64,000 bases of DNA. Source: Exophiala sp. HKRS030 (taxonomy: Eukaryota; Ascomycota; Eurotiomycetes; Chaetothyriales; Herpotrichiellaceae). Every line of letters begins with the position of its first letter. The first letter of the stretch is position 1. Under the pieces are notes generated by a model that saw nothing but the letters and a program-made list of their open reading frames with translations, searched no databases and was not told the DNA's origin. Location of the stretch: positions 7,133,665 through 7,197,664 of the forward strand of contig JAHWDD010000003.1 of NCBI GenBank assembly GCA_023897205.1. Reading direction: 5' to 3'. Positions 45,669-56,586 of this stretch are shown piece by piece. Made by a program: the position numbers and the translations under genes.

Positions 45669-47526
45669 TCAATGACCTTTCAAATCTCCTTGGCCAGCCT
45701 CAACGGTCTCGAATTCTTGGGTGTTGTTACTGGCAGTCGCGTGTATACCATCAAACACCACCTTTGGACCGGTAAATGTCCTGCGCTTCCCGAAGAACCA
45801 ACTCAGTCCAATGAAGAAAAGTGCGCCCACAGCAATCACACTCAGATAGTTCATGCTCTGAGCCTTTACCGGCAGGGCAGTGGGGAAGCAGAACCACACA
45901 ATGTACATAGCAATCCAGAGACTGGAGAATATGTTGCAAAATAACCCGGTCCACTTTCCCAGCGCAAAAGGTCGAGGTGGCAAGATCTTGTCACGGCCAC
46001 GGATCACAACGATAGCCTGAGGAACCGTGTATGTGGCGTTCAAACCCAAAATGGATATCGAGAGGAAGGAGTTGAATGCGGTGGTGGACCCGATGTAGAT
46101 GAGACCGTAAAAGATGGCGAAGACACAGGTCAAAACCGTCGCGTTCACCGGCACCTGCAATGTAGGGTGGACCTTGCTGAAGAATTTGCTGTATGGTAGG
46201 CCATTGTCTCGGGAAAAGGCCCAGACCAGGCGTCCCGACGTTGCGTAGCAGGAGATGGTGGCCGAAACGTACGCCAGAAACAGCCAGACAGCAAAGAAGA
46301 GAGCCACCGGATCATTGTGGATGGCCTGAAAATAAACGGTCAAGTACGGTGACGGGCTACTCATGACCGCATCTAGATCCGTGGCGGAGAACAGAAACGC
46401 GACGGTCCATACGAAGCCAGTGATCATTCCGATGACCATGGTCAGGCCCATAGCTCGAGGAACGTTTCTCCTTGGATTGGGCATTTCTGTTTTGGGGGGG
46501 AGATCTCAGTCAGTCTCTGTCTCAGAGTCCAGCTGGGACTCGAAGTACTTACCTTCAGAAACATGGGTCGCCGCGTCAAGAGCAATGAAAGCGAACATGC
46601 CCTGGCCAACGCCGATAAAGAAGGCAACTCCGTCGACCCAACCACTGTTGTTGTTCCAGTCGGCAAAGACAGTTCGACCGGTCTGTTTATGTTCGCTTCT
46701 TACCAGCACAGTAATTGTGGACACAATGAATCCGATGACGGACAACCAGAAACAAACAATCTCCGCCATAGGTAGTTGCTTGGGAAACAACGTTATCAAA
46801 GCCGTGGAGAGAATCGTAAGAGCCACGTAGATGAGGTAGATTTGCCACTGTGTGGCTGCGAAATCCGGGTGATAGACAGCAGCCATGGCAGCGACGGCTT
46901 GTGCACAGAAGATGCAAGAACCGCACGCAAGCATCCACCAGGAAAAGACGCTCACCCAGCCGATGGTGTACGATACTGCTGCTCTGAATCTGGGAGGCGC
47001 AACCATGAAGGAGAAGCTAAGAGCAGGTTAATCGAGTCCTCAATCACCTTTGGAGATGTTCGTACTGGTACTGTCCACCTGATGTTGGATATGCACTTGC
47101 CAACTCGGCGAGACCCAGGGTGATGATACTGCATACCACAAAACCAATCACCAAACTCCACACCACGCATGTTGCTCCGCCTGCAATAAGAGGGATGGCG
47201 AACACGGCCGAGTATGCAATCCAAGAGTTGGTGATGGTGAAGGCAAGAGACAAGGTCGACAAGATGCCGAACTGGCGTGGTAGTTCACCTACGTGGCCTT
47301 GAGCACGAAGTTCAAGTTCGTCCGCCGATAGGTTCTCAGGGTTGGAGGCCCCGACAGCCTCAGGCTCGATGTTGGTCGGTGAAGGGCCCATGGTATGACC
47401 GTTTGTGTGGTAATGTTGAATAGTAGAAGGAAATTTCTCGTAGAGAGGTGAGGCGCCCATGCTCACGTCCCTGGTGTCTTCCTCATGATTATATGCGAGA
47501 TAACCTCTCGCGTATACGTCGTCCAT
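45669..47526 (-). CDS. APC-superfamily amino acid/choline/GABA permease
   Basis: Plasma-membrane transporter of the yeast Uga4/Hnm1 type (family knowledge). The CDS is complement(45669..46486, 46553..47016, 47066..47526), 580 residues with about 12 membrane segments. The conserved opening is LPRQFGILSTLSLAFTITNS and AELASAYPTSGGQYH. I placed the first donor at 47065 (49-nt intron) instead of 47047 (31 nt), because it restores GGQYH-FSFMVAPPRF, the usual spacing. The second intron joins DAATHVSE to EMPNPRRNVPRAM, the classic motif of this group. The ~90-residue N-terminus and the C-terminus are cytosolic. With SSADH on the same strand it could supply GABA, but the substrate is inferred. Confidence 0.9.
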
Positions 47527-48153
47527 CCTCCTCAGTACCGTTCATTCTCATTTCAGCAGAGAGGTTTGTGGAGTCCGTGTATCTGGGGAAGATGAGATGA
47601 ATTTCGCGGCAGCAAACCCATTGATGCCCACTAGTCCCTAAATTGTTAGTTTAAGCGGCCCTTATCACTGGGCGGTGATTGACACGGCAGAGACTCCGGA
47701 GTCTGCACAAGAGAGCCCCACTTTGCAACCCGGGGAAATGACTAATGCCGGCTATCTAGGCGATGGTGACAGCTTGGGGATCTCTAGGCTTGGTGGTGGC
47801 TGGAAAGCCTGTCTCGAACGCCCGCCTAGATTTTCCTGTTCTGGGTTGTCGAGCCGTCACAGTTTTCCAAGTTGCCCATACTCAAATTGGCAATGTTGGT
47901 AGGATGGACAGGCATGCATTTCCCTTCTTACCGGCATATGCGAGTGTGAACAAGGAATGTTCGATACGTTGGGCCGTCTGCGAGGACATCGAAAGGACTG
48001 TGCTCCGCTGGATTGGTGGACCGCCAACGACACAATGCACGCTGGAGAGTGTAAATATATAGTACTCTTCGTGGGCTTCCCTGCAGAAGACTGACCCCTT
48101 GATGAACATTCCAGCCTTATGAATTTGTATCGGGAGCGAAACTTCTTCTTGTC
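47527..48153. promoter_or_regulatory. Divergent promoter region, permease (-) / Baeyer-Villiger monooxygenase (+)
   Basis: 627 bases between divergent starts. An AAATATATAG element lies at 48053-48062, about 92 nt before the monooxygenase ATG. No gene seen. Confidence 0.5.
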
Positions 48154-49869
48154 ATGATGACTGTCGACAACAAAACCACAGAGCTAGACACCCTTGTGGT
48201 GGGTGCTGGATTTGCCGGCATCTATCAATTATATAGCCTTCGCAAGCTCGGATACTCGGTCAAAGTCATCGATAAAGCCGGGGGTGTTGGCGGAACCTGG
48301 TACTGGAATAGGTACCCTGGTGCCATGAGCGACAGCGAAAGCTTCGTGTTTCGCTTCACTTGGGACAGGGAAGACCTGAGAACCTACCCATGGACCCACC
48401 GCTATCTACAAGGGCCGGAAATCTTGAAATATCTTGAACACGTTGTGGACAGACACGACCTTCGCAAGGACATCCAACTCAACACCGAACTGTTGAGCGC
48501 AGATTGGGATGCTAAACAAGACAAATGGGCCGTGACAACCAGCACCAACGAAGTCTTTGTGGTCCGTTACCTGATCACTGCTTTGGGGTTACTTTCCACC
48601 GCAAAACTGCCAGACATCCCAGGGTTGGACGAGTTCAAAGGACAAATCTGCCATACTTCCCGCTGGAGAGAAGATTTCGACTTGAGCGACAAGCGTGTCG
48701 GCGTTCTTGGTAATGGATCCACGGGAGTGCAGGTCATCACCGCCCTCGCCCCCCGAGTGAAATCGTTAGTCAGTTTCCAGAGATCTCCTCAGTACAGTGT
48801 GCCCAGTGGCAATGGACCGGTGACGCCAGAGTATCGCCAGTGGCTGAACGATCATTACGACGAGATCGTGGAGAGCCTCCCGAAAACTGCCACTGCGTTC
48901 GGGTTCACAGAGTCAACGACGCCTTTCACTTCAGTGGATCCTGACAAGCGAGAGGAGGTATTTCAACGTCTCTGGAACAAGGGCAATGGGTTCCGCTTCT
49001 TGTTTTCAGAGTTCTCGGATATTGCCACCAGCAAAGAGGCCAATGAAGCCACCTGTAGCTTCATCAAATCGAAAATTGCTCAGATTGTCAAAGACCCAGA
49101 AAAGGCCAGAAAGCTGATGCCACGGGAACCGTACGCTCGACGACCTCTCTGCGACAGCGGCTACTATCAGCAGTTCAATCGCCCCAATGTCGATATTGTT
49201 AATCTTCGAGACACCCCGATTGAATGTTTCACCTCAGCAGGTGCCAAGACAAGCGACGGTGAATTTCATGAGCTGGACACCTTGATCCTGGCCACTGGGT
49301 TTGACGCTGTCGAGGGGAGTTACACCAGGATCCGGCTTCACGGACGATCAGGAGAATCACTCGCCGATCACTGGAAGAATGGACCAACAAGTTACCTCGG
49401 GTGCTTTGTTCCTGGGTTTCCCAACCTTCTCATGATTAGCGGACCTCAAGGGCCATTCGCAAACGCCCCTCCCAATGTCGAGATGCAGGTCAATCTCAAC
49501 AACGAGCTGATCCAACGAGCGGAAAAACTGCGAGCCACGGGAAAGGCTGCGGTCATCGAAGCGATTCCTGAAGCCGAGGCGGACTGGAGCGAACATTGTA
49601 ACGAGGTGGCCCAGACCACCTTGTTCCCATCTATCCCGTCGTGGATATTCGCAAACGTACCGGGGGCTCCGAAACCCATTCCTCGCTTTTATCTGGGCGG
49701 CCTTGCCAACTTCATCGCAGTTCTGGACAGCGTTGCCAAAGCAGGCTATGACGGGTTTGCAGCTCCTCTAGGAAACGGTCGGAAGGAGATCTGCAATGGC
49801 ACTTCGAAGAATGGTTCTCTCGACGATGTCACTTTGGAAAACGGCACGGTCCAAGTTGCACTTGCCTGA
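48154..49869 (+). CDS. Flavin-dependent monooxygenase, type I Baeyer-Villiger type
   Basis: Uses FAD, NADPH and O2 to insert oxygen next to a ketone, giving an ester or lactone (family knowledge). Intronless, 571 residues. Two Rossmann motifs are visible: VVGAGFAGIYQLYSLRKLG (FAD, about residue 15) and VGVLGNGSTGVQVI (NADPH, about 187). Between them lies the fingerprint FKGQICHTSRW, which fits FxGxxxHxxxW; the position after W is Arg where Pro or Asp is usual. Other typical stretches are GGTWYWNRYPGAMSDSES and LATGFDAVEGSY. Two ATGs stand in tandem at 48154 and 48157. It is followed on the same strand by a Zn2Cys6 regulator and then by a convergent short-chain dehydrogenase, a plausible ketone-degradation set. 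Confidence 0.92.
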   Translation: MMTVDNKTTELDTLVVGAGFAGIYQLYSLRKLGYSVKVIDKAGGVGGTWYWNRYPGAMSDSESFVFRFTWDREDLRTYPWTHRYLQGPEILKYLEHVVDRHDLRKDIQLNTELLSADWDAKQDKWAVTTSTNEVFVVRYLITALGLLSTAKLPDIPGLDEFKGQICHTSRWREDFDLSDKRVGVLGNGSTGVQVITALAPRVKSLVSFQRSPQYSVPSGNGPVTPEYRQWLNDHYDEIVESLPKTATAFGFTESTTPFTSVDPDKREEVFQRLWNKGNGFRFLFSEFSDIATSKEANEATCSFIKSKIAQIVKDPEKARKLMPREPYARRPLCDSGYYQQFNRPNVDIVNLRDTPIECFTSAGAKTSDGEFHELDTLILATGFDAVEGSYTRIRLHGRSGESLADHWKNGPTSYLGCFVPGFPNLLMISGPQGPFANAPPNVEMQVNLNNELIQRAEKLRATGKAAVIEAIPEAEADWSEHCNEVAQTTLFPSIPSWIFANVPGAPKPIPRFYLGGLANFIAVLDSVAKAGYDGFAAPLGNGRKEICNGTSKNGSLDDVTLENGTVQVALA

Positions 49870-50462
49870 AATGAATGTTGTACATAAGGATTGAGTCTGA
49901 GGCACATGTCGCGCCCGGATGAGTTTTTAGTGTTGGATTTAGTTCTAGAAAACCGAAAATAAAAAAGGAGACTTGGCCATTCGGACCAGAAGGCATCGAA
50001 ATCGCTGTTTCGGTTGTTCTACATGGTTGTAGACTGAATGTCAGGATCTGGTTTTTGCTGTTAATAAATCTTACTCGATATCGAGATGGTGACTTGTAGA
50101 GCGGCGAGCACCCCCCCTCTCGTGCCTAAAAATCACCCTGACGACACCTTATCTTATAACTGGAAGATAAGTGCGGGGAAGGCCCACTAGGCAAGGCCTA
50201 CATTGGGACTCATGGGCCCCTGTTATAGGTCTAGTCTGAGGTGCGCATAGATAAGAGCGGCGCCCCCATTACTTGGCTCGCTCCCCAAAGCGATAGCGGC
50301 AGATGGCTCGACCTCACTTATTCGATTTGTTATCACGTCTCGCTAGACACCCAGTCAGTTATTTCAACCCAATCCTCACCATCTGCTTGTTATACATCAT
50401 CTCTACACGTGTTCCATCAGTGTTGAATTACATGGGATACACGCTCATGCATATTCGTCGAC
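49870..50462. promoter_or_regulatory. Intergenic, promoter of the Zn2Cys6 regulator
   Basis: About 590 bases. At 50148-50171 a CTTATC ... GATAAG inverted pair gives two HGATAR-type sites for GATA factors (AreA/Nit2 class). The remainder shows no gene. Confidence 0.5.
50148..50171. promoter_or_regulatory. Inverted pair of GATA sites (CTTATC-N12-GATAAG)
   Basis: Two opposing GATA-factor sites 12 nt apart, about 290 nt upstream of the regulator start. Paired sites of this sort are bound by nitrogen regulators such as AreA (family knowledge). Function here is inferred only. Confidence 0.5.
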
Positions 50463-52657
50463 ATGCCTCCTCGTTCTCGAGGTGAGTTTCCCGCCATTGA
50501 GACAATCCTCGACTGACCGCACTTCTTTAGCTGGCTGCCCACGATGTCGTTCTATGGTAAATATGTCCCTCTCGTCAACGGCTATAATGCTGACCGGTGC
50601 AGAAAATCAAGTGCGATGAGACCAAACCAAGCTGCAGACAATGCTTGAAACGCAACGTCATCTGTCCTGGCTATAAGCGTCATCTCAAATGGAGCGATAA
50701 ACACGAAGTCTTCAACGCCTGGAGACCGAAACTGCATCCTCCACGAGACTCAGCACCACTCCCGCCCAATGCGGTCGACAGTCTCAATCCAACGGAACCA
50801 CATTTACTTGTCGAAGCTTTTGAGCCAACCCTTGGAGATCAACCAGCCCAGATTGCTCCCATACAATCCCACGGCTCGGTCACGGACGCGAGGTCCTCAT
50901 CCCATCAGACGCCACCTCAGCCCACCAACAACCCGGACCCTGTTGCTTTTTCCCCTGGCGTACATAACAATGACAACGACAGATCTACCGCAGACATACT
51001 GCGAGAAGATCTTCGCGAGTGGTTGACAAGCCACGAACCGATGACACTCTTGGAACAACAAGACTGGGCTTGGACGCTGGATGGACCAGGGTTGGATTGC
51101 GATCAACCCGCGACATTTGTGGCCACTCCAGACTGCTGGGATGCAGCCGCGTCGCAAGGGAGCGAGTTCAATCAAGCCTTGGTACAGTACTTCTTCGACA
51201 ACCTATGTTGTATTCACACTGTGCTCGATGACACCGCCGAGCGTTTCAAAGTCCTCGTCCGTCGTTATCTCAACACGTCTGCACTCCTCCACAAGAGCGT
51301 CGTGTGTATGGCCGCTGCTCATTGCTTCCAAGACGACGAGTCCATGCTCTCCACATGCCTCGAATGTCACACTGCTGCGGTCAGGTCCCTATCGGAGGCA
51401 GTCTTCCAAATCGAGACGGTGCTCGAGCAATCGACGGACTCCCCCCCAAAGTCGGCACTGTCCGACAAAAGCATGCTGCGTAAATTGGAAGAGACTCTGT
51501 TGGCATCTATCATTCTTGGATTTTGCGCGGTAAGTGTGGCCCCTCTATCTTTTTTTGACTCTACACTACTAGTACAGCGAGCTGACATCGACAAGCCTTG
51601 GTCCGATCCACGAGACCTTGGTTTACCACATCTTCGCGGAGCGAGGAAACTGTGCGAATACCTTGTCAACTACGTCACCATGGATGGCAAGGAGCCGGAA
51701 AAGGCGCTGGTGAATACAGATCACCACTTCTTGATAGGCGCAATGTCATACTGGGAAGCATGCATGGCTTTTGTCGTGGATCAGCCCAAGACTGTGGTGC
51801 AATACCTGCACCCATTTTGTAAACCCACCAAAACCACATACATTCATATGTTTGCTGGAATCAGCCTGCCACTACTAGTTACGCTCGCCAGGGTCGGCAT
51901 CTGTGTACGCCAGAAAAGGACTTTGCGAAACATGGTCGGTGTTGGCTGGAAGGACCGAGAGTCTTATCAAGTACTTGCTTCCGAAGTCACACAAGATGCA
52001 ATCGAAGTGGCCGAATATGTCGTCGACTACCAAATCCCTGCTGATGAGACTTTCGACACGAAGACCCTCGGTTCCTCTACCTATCGGCAACTCAAAGCGT
52101 TCTCACAGATGTGTAGATTTGCAATCTTGCTCGAACTACAACGAAACTTCCCCAGCCTCCTGGACTCCCAGCTTGATGATGCCGATGCCTCCACACCTGA
52201 AAGTCGCCCTTTTCCACGAACAATAAGCCTCGATCGCTGGTATTTTGATCTCTCAGGAGCAATTCTCAGCCATGCACAAGACATCCCAGAGGGATCCACG
52301 TGTGGTTTGTATCAAACAATCCTACTGATCATCTGTGGGAGTGTACTACGGGCCTCGAAGGAATCAAAGCCCGCCTTTCCTGGCCAATTAAGCCTGCGTG
52401 ACAAAACAGAAAATATAGTGTTATCCACACTTGCACGACAAGACGAGCTCGAAAAACGTCGGGCCTTTATTCGACGGCGGTTACAGTCGAATTGCTTATC
52501 ATTCGGCTTACGCCAAGTCTTCTCCAGGGCAGAACTGCTTCTGGAGGATGTATGGGATGAGTTTGATGCTGGCACAGGCGAGGCCGATGACCTTCGCTCC
52601 AGTCGTCACTGGATCGACGTCATGGCAGATCACAAGTTGGAAACTTTTTTCGGTTAA
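50463..52657 (+). CDS. Zn2Cys6 fungal transcription factor
   Basis: DNA-binding regulator, probably of the neighbouring monooxygenase and dehydrogenase genes (inference). The zinc cluster is assembled from three exons: 50463..50481 (MPPRSR), 50531..50556 (AGCPRCRSM) and from 50603 (KIKCDETKPSCRQCLKRNVIC). This gives C-x2-C-x6-C-x6-C-x2-C-x6-C with all six Cys. The long exon contains a likely further intron at 51530..51577 (gtaagt...acag), making 683 residues. It is 48 nt with no in-frame stop, so retention would only add 16 residues. The middle region has PHLRGARKLCEYLV, like the fungal-specific regulatory domain. The stop at 52655 is 78 nt from the convergent dehydrogenase stop. Confidence 0.92.
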
Positions 52658-52735
52658 TATGCTCAGGGATTTTACTAATTATAGCCGTATACTGCCGTTT
52701 TATTCATTGTACTATTTCGTCAATGTACCAACAAT

Positions 52736-53629
52736 CTAGCAAACCCATCCTCCGTCAACGTTATAGACAGCGCCGGTCACGAAGCTCGCCTCATCAGAAA
52801 GCAAGAAGGCCGCCACACGCATAATCTCACTCGGGGCCGCTTTGCGTTTTTGAACCTGGGCTCGGATCTCGTCCGAGTTCTCAACCGTGTCATTCGCCAT
52901 CATCGGAGTATCCGTACAACCTATTGAGGGCAGTTTCGTCAGCTTTGCTCAATGACGCATCAACGACTTTCGACTTACCAGGAGCGACGCAGTTGATGCG
53001 GATTCCCACATGTTCTTTGGCTGCGCTACGGGTCAAACCAATAACAGCGTGCTTGCTAGCGCAGTAAGCTGAAAATGTCGGCCAGCCAATTTGCCCCTCA
53101 GTGCTTGCCGCCGACACCTATCAACGAGGTCAGCCAACATGGAATCATGGTGCACAGGATGTCGTGGTTTCTCACAATGGAAGCGCCATCTTTCATGACA
53201 CGAAGCTGGGCGCGGATACAATTGAACACGCCCGTGGAATTGACATCCATGACAAAGTTCCAGTTCTCATCCGTCTCCTCCACGACGGGATTGACCCTGA
53301 TGACTCCGGCCCAGTTGGCGGCTCCGTCCAATTTTCCAAACTTCTCAATAGTCTTGGAGATCCAGGAGTCCACAGACGCGCTTTTGCGCACATCGACAAC
53401 TGTGGAGAGATGAGACGATGAGTTTTCCAGGGATTGAATCGTCTCAGCGAGGCCTTTTTCGTTGACGTCGGCCAACGAGACGAGTGCTCCGCGCTTGGCC
53501 AACAACTGCGCAAGAACACGACCTTGACCAGATCCTGCTCCAGTGATGGCAACCTGCCGTGTTGTCAGCAAGTCGAAGTCGACTTCCTCCGATCATGAAC
53601 CATACCACTTTTCCTTTAAAGTCCGACAT
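52736..53629 (-). CDS. Short-chain dehydrogenase/reductase (classical SDR)
   Basis: NAD(P)-dependent oxidoreductase, alcohol to ketone or the reverse. The CDS is complement(52736..52920, 52979..53117, 53176..53553, 53606..53629), 241 residues, typical for a classical SDR. The first exon is 24 nt (MSDFKGKV). Motifs: TGAGSGQG (cofactor loop), DVNEKG (Asp after strand 2, favouring NAD), NWAG in place of NNAG, and the catalytic YCASK in [13 protein letters not shown]. The end [13 protein letters not shown] also fits. The four exons were chosen by GT-AG sites and continuous SDR similarity ([28 protein letters not shown]). It converges on the Zn2Cys6 gene. Confidence 0.92.
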
Positions 53630-54694
53630 GGCACAGCAGATCTTTTTGGTGTTGGTCAATGTAAAAGTATCGCGGATGAAAGTAAGCAAATGATTCTTGA
53701 AAGGAGAAAGTCAAGAACTTGTGTTGTGTGTATGGTCGATTCTGGCTTGCTTTGCTGGGAATCAGTGATATCTAATATAAAGGTTCATTAGGAACCAAAT
53801 GGATCCTTTAACGCAGATGAGCGATGTATGACCGGGCAGGCCTCAGAGAAGCCCTACCTGGCCCTACAATGAACACTGTCCTTCTGGACTACCCACAGTC
53901 TGGCCAAAGCAGTATCTTCATCCGCATGCAGTACTTCCCGCCCTGTAGGGGCCAGACTATCTTCTCCGAACTGCGGGGAGATGCACCGTCGTCAAACGAG
54001 AAATTACTCTTTGCAGTAAGCGGAAGCGTCGTTGCAGGACGGACCAGGTCGAGGTTGGGTGTACCCAGGTTGGACTGCCTCCTCATCTCTCTTATCACTG
54101 ACCAAGGATTGGGTGAATTGGAACCACTCGAGATTGCGCATCCTCGTCCAAAACGTATCAACAGAAAAGGTCCCACACTTTTGGACATTGCGATATACCT
54201 ACGAGCACAGTCGCTATTAGACATGCTGATCACAGGACAGACATGTGTGAGAAATCAGCACAGTCCACATTTCTAAAGGGCCGCTTAGGCTAGCCTAAAC
54301 AGGCACATTTAGCCTTGGGGCGTTGCGCCTTCAACCGCCTACGATAACCACAAACCACCAAGTGCTCCTCTCCATGCTTTATCGCAGCCCGGCAGGTATT
54401 CGGGTACGCTTCTACGGTGCCAGGGTGAGATGATCGTCGAGGTCTGGAAGCTGAAGTCCTTCTCAATTATCAGGTGAGCATCGAGCCTCGAAATGCTCGA
54501 CCACGCGCCAGGGTCCAAGTTCTGCTAGTGCATATTGAATGCCGTGCCTGGATTCGAAGGGCGCGTTACTGTTGCGATGTATCATGGCTCCATAATACGC
54601 TATTCCTCTGTGTGATGTTTGGTATAAGAGCCGAGACAAGGTAAAGCCAGCAGTGGTATCGAGTACCATTCATCGATCTCATACTCGCACTATC
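53630..54694. promoter_or_regulatory. Divergent intergenic region, SDR (-) / flavin oxidase (+)
   Basis: About 1.07 kb. An open frame at 53824-54276 has no recognisable similarity and no splice support. No gene called. Confidence 0.5.
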
Positions 54695-56227
54695 ATGCCT
54701 CGCCGCCAGCTTCAAAAGTCCGACAGGATCGTCATCATCGGTGCCGGTGTGTTTGGATTGAGTACAGCCCTCCACCTCGCTCTCCGTGGCTACAAAAATG
54801 TCGTGGTCTTTGACCGACACGATTACGACGTCTCCCAATATGACTACCGGAACGGAGCCGATTCGGCCTCTGCTGGTCCGTTGAAACCGCCCTTGCATCT
54901 GCCGCTCGGCACGCCGTTACTGACCTGAGGTGAACCAGACATGAACAAAATCATCCGCTCCGCATACGGCTCGGCGGTCGAGTACCAGGATCTCTCCAAA
55001 GAGGCGATCGAGTGGTGGACCGCGTGGAATGACGAAATTAAGAATGCAAAGGATCTCCCGGCAGGACTGAGTCCATCGGACCGGGTCTATATTAACAATG
55101 GGACGCTGGCTTTCACCGACAAGGATGAGTTGCCCACCTTCGAACTCGATACGATTCGAAACATGAGGGCTGCCGGTCTGGGTTCCACGCAGCTGATTAC
55201 TACCAACCCGGACGATGTCACGGCCGCTGACCGGCGGGGTTGGGGTTACGGAATCGACCCATTCCGCCGCAAGGAAAGAAGAAAGGCCAATGTCGGCGTG
55301 CTCGACACTACCGGTGGCGTGGTCGTGGCAAACAAAGCTTGCCGCTTCGCTCTTCACAAGGCCCGGACTTTGGGGGCCAAGTTCGTGTTCGACGAGCGAG
55401 CTGGTGCCTTTGAGTCCTACTGGCACGACAAGGACGGAAAAGTAGTGGGTGTCAAGACCCAAGATGGCCAAAGGCATCCTGCGGACAAGGTTGTCATGGC
55501 TTGTGGAGGCTGGACACCATCCCTCGTGCCTCAGCTTGACGGTCTTTGTGAGACGACGGCCGGGTCGGTCATCATGTTGAAGATCCCACCAGAGTCACCG
55601 CTCTATGATCGATTCTCTCCCGAAAAGTTCCCCAGCTGGATGTGGAAGCTGTGGGATGGAGCCGAGGGCGGTCTGTACGGCTTCCCTCGCGACGATCGAG
55701 GGTGGATGAAGATCGGATACCGAGGCACCAAGTACACCAACCCACAGGTCCAAGCGGACGGCAAGGTTCGCAGTGTCCCCATCACGAGGTATTCTCCCGG
55801 TGAAAAAGTCACGAGGATCCCTCAAAAGGCCATGCAGGTGTTCAAGCGGTTCTTGGGCGAGTACCTGCCCGAGCTGGCGGAGCACGGCATCGGCATCGAG
55901 CTCACGAGGCTCTGTTGGTACACGGACTCCTTTGACAACCATTACGTGGTCGACGACGTCCCAGGCCAAAACGCCGTCATGGTCGCCACGGGTGGCTGTG
56001 GGCATGCCTTCAAGTACCTGCCGAACCTGGGCAAGTGGATCGTCGACATCATGGAGGGCGTCGGCGCGGAGCGGACCCTGGTCCAGCGATGGAGATGGAG
56101 GTCCTTGCGCGCAGACCAGACACCTTTCAACGTCCTGATGAAGGGCAGTGACAGTCCGACCGCCATCAAGAATGTTTCATGGTCGAAAGATGCCGATTTG
56201 AGACCAGGCAATGGCTCTCGTTTGTAG
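54695..56227 (+). CDS. FAD-dependent amino-acid/amine oxidase (saccharopine/fructosyl-amino-acid oxidase type)
   Basis: DAO-type flavoenzyme related to sarcosine, pipecolate, saccharopine and fructosyl-amino-acid oxidases; makes H2O2 (family knowledge). Exons 54695..54875 and 54939..56227 give 489 residues. The 63-nt intron has an unusual donor GTCCGT and contains an in-frame TGA. Splicing it restores SASA-DMNKIIRSAYG, the usual sequence. The ADP-binding motif is IVIIGAGVFGLSTALHLALR. The Cys in RLCWYTDSFDNHYVVDDVP matches the residue that binds FAD covalently in this family. Also present are ATGGCGHAFKYLPNLG and VVMACGGWTPSLVPQL. The C-terminus lacks a clear SKL-type peroxisomal signal (ends GNGSRL, a weak PTS1-like tripeptide SRL). 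Confidence 0.9.
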
Positions 56228-56586
56228 ATGACCACGCATCCGGAGTACTTCATGGAGAACTCAGGGGCTGTACCTGAATAGATATCTGTTTCATTGGCAT
56301 TCGACGTGATATGACACAGTCACGCACGCGCTGTTGCTGGTTGTGCCCCAGGAGTAGATACACTCCTTCTTTGATTGACGTTAGAATCACAGGTTATGTC
56401 ATATCGTATCATGGTCATTGGCTACAAGAAGTACGGGTTCGCCGTACGAGAACTTGCAGAATCAAAGTCTAAAGCGCACTCACTCGTCGATGAGCAGCAC
56501 TTGTCAATGTCAACGATGTACATGTACATGGGCATACATATATACAGGTTTCGACTAATTTTATTTTTGAACCACCCGTGGTTCTC
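56228..56586. other. Intergenic between convergent oxidase and deaminase genes
   Basis: About 360 bases, 3' flanks only; no element recognised. Confidence 0.6.

Noticed and set aside
47017..47047. 31-nt intron (GTGATT...TTAG) as the first permease intron
   Set aside because: Too short for fungal splicing, and it leaves six extra residues between GGQY and APP. The 49-nt alternative with donor at 47065 restores the usual spacing.
53824..54276. 150-codon open frame between the SDR and the flavin oxidase
   Set aside because: No motif, antisense frame open as well, no splice support; likely chance.
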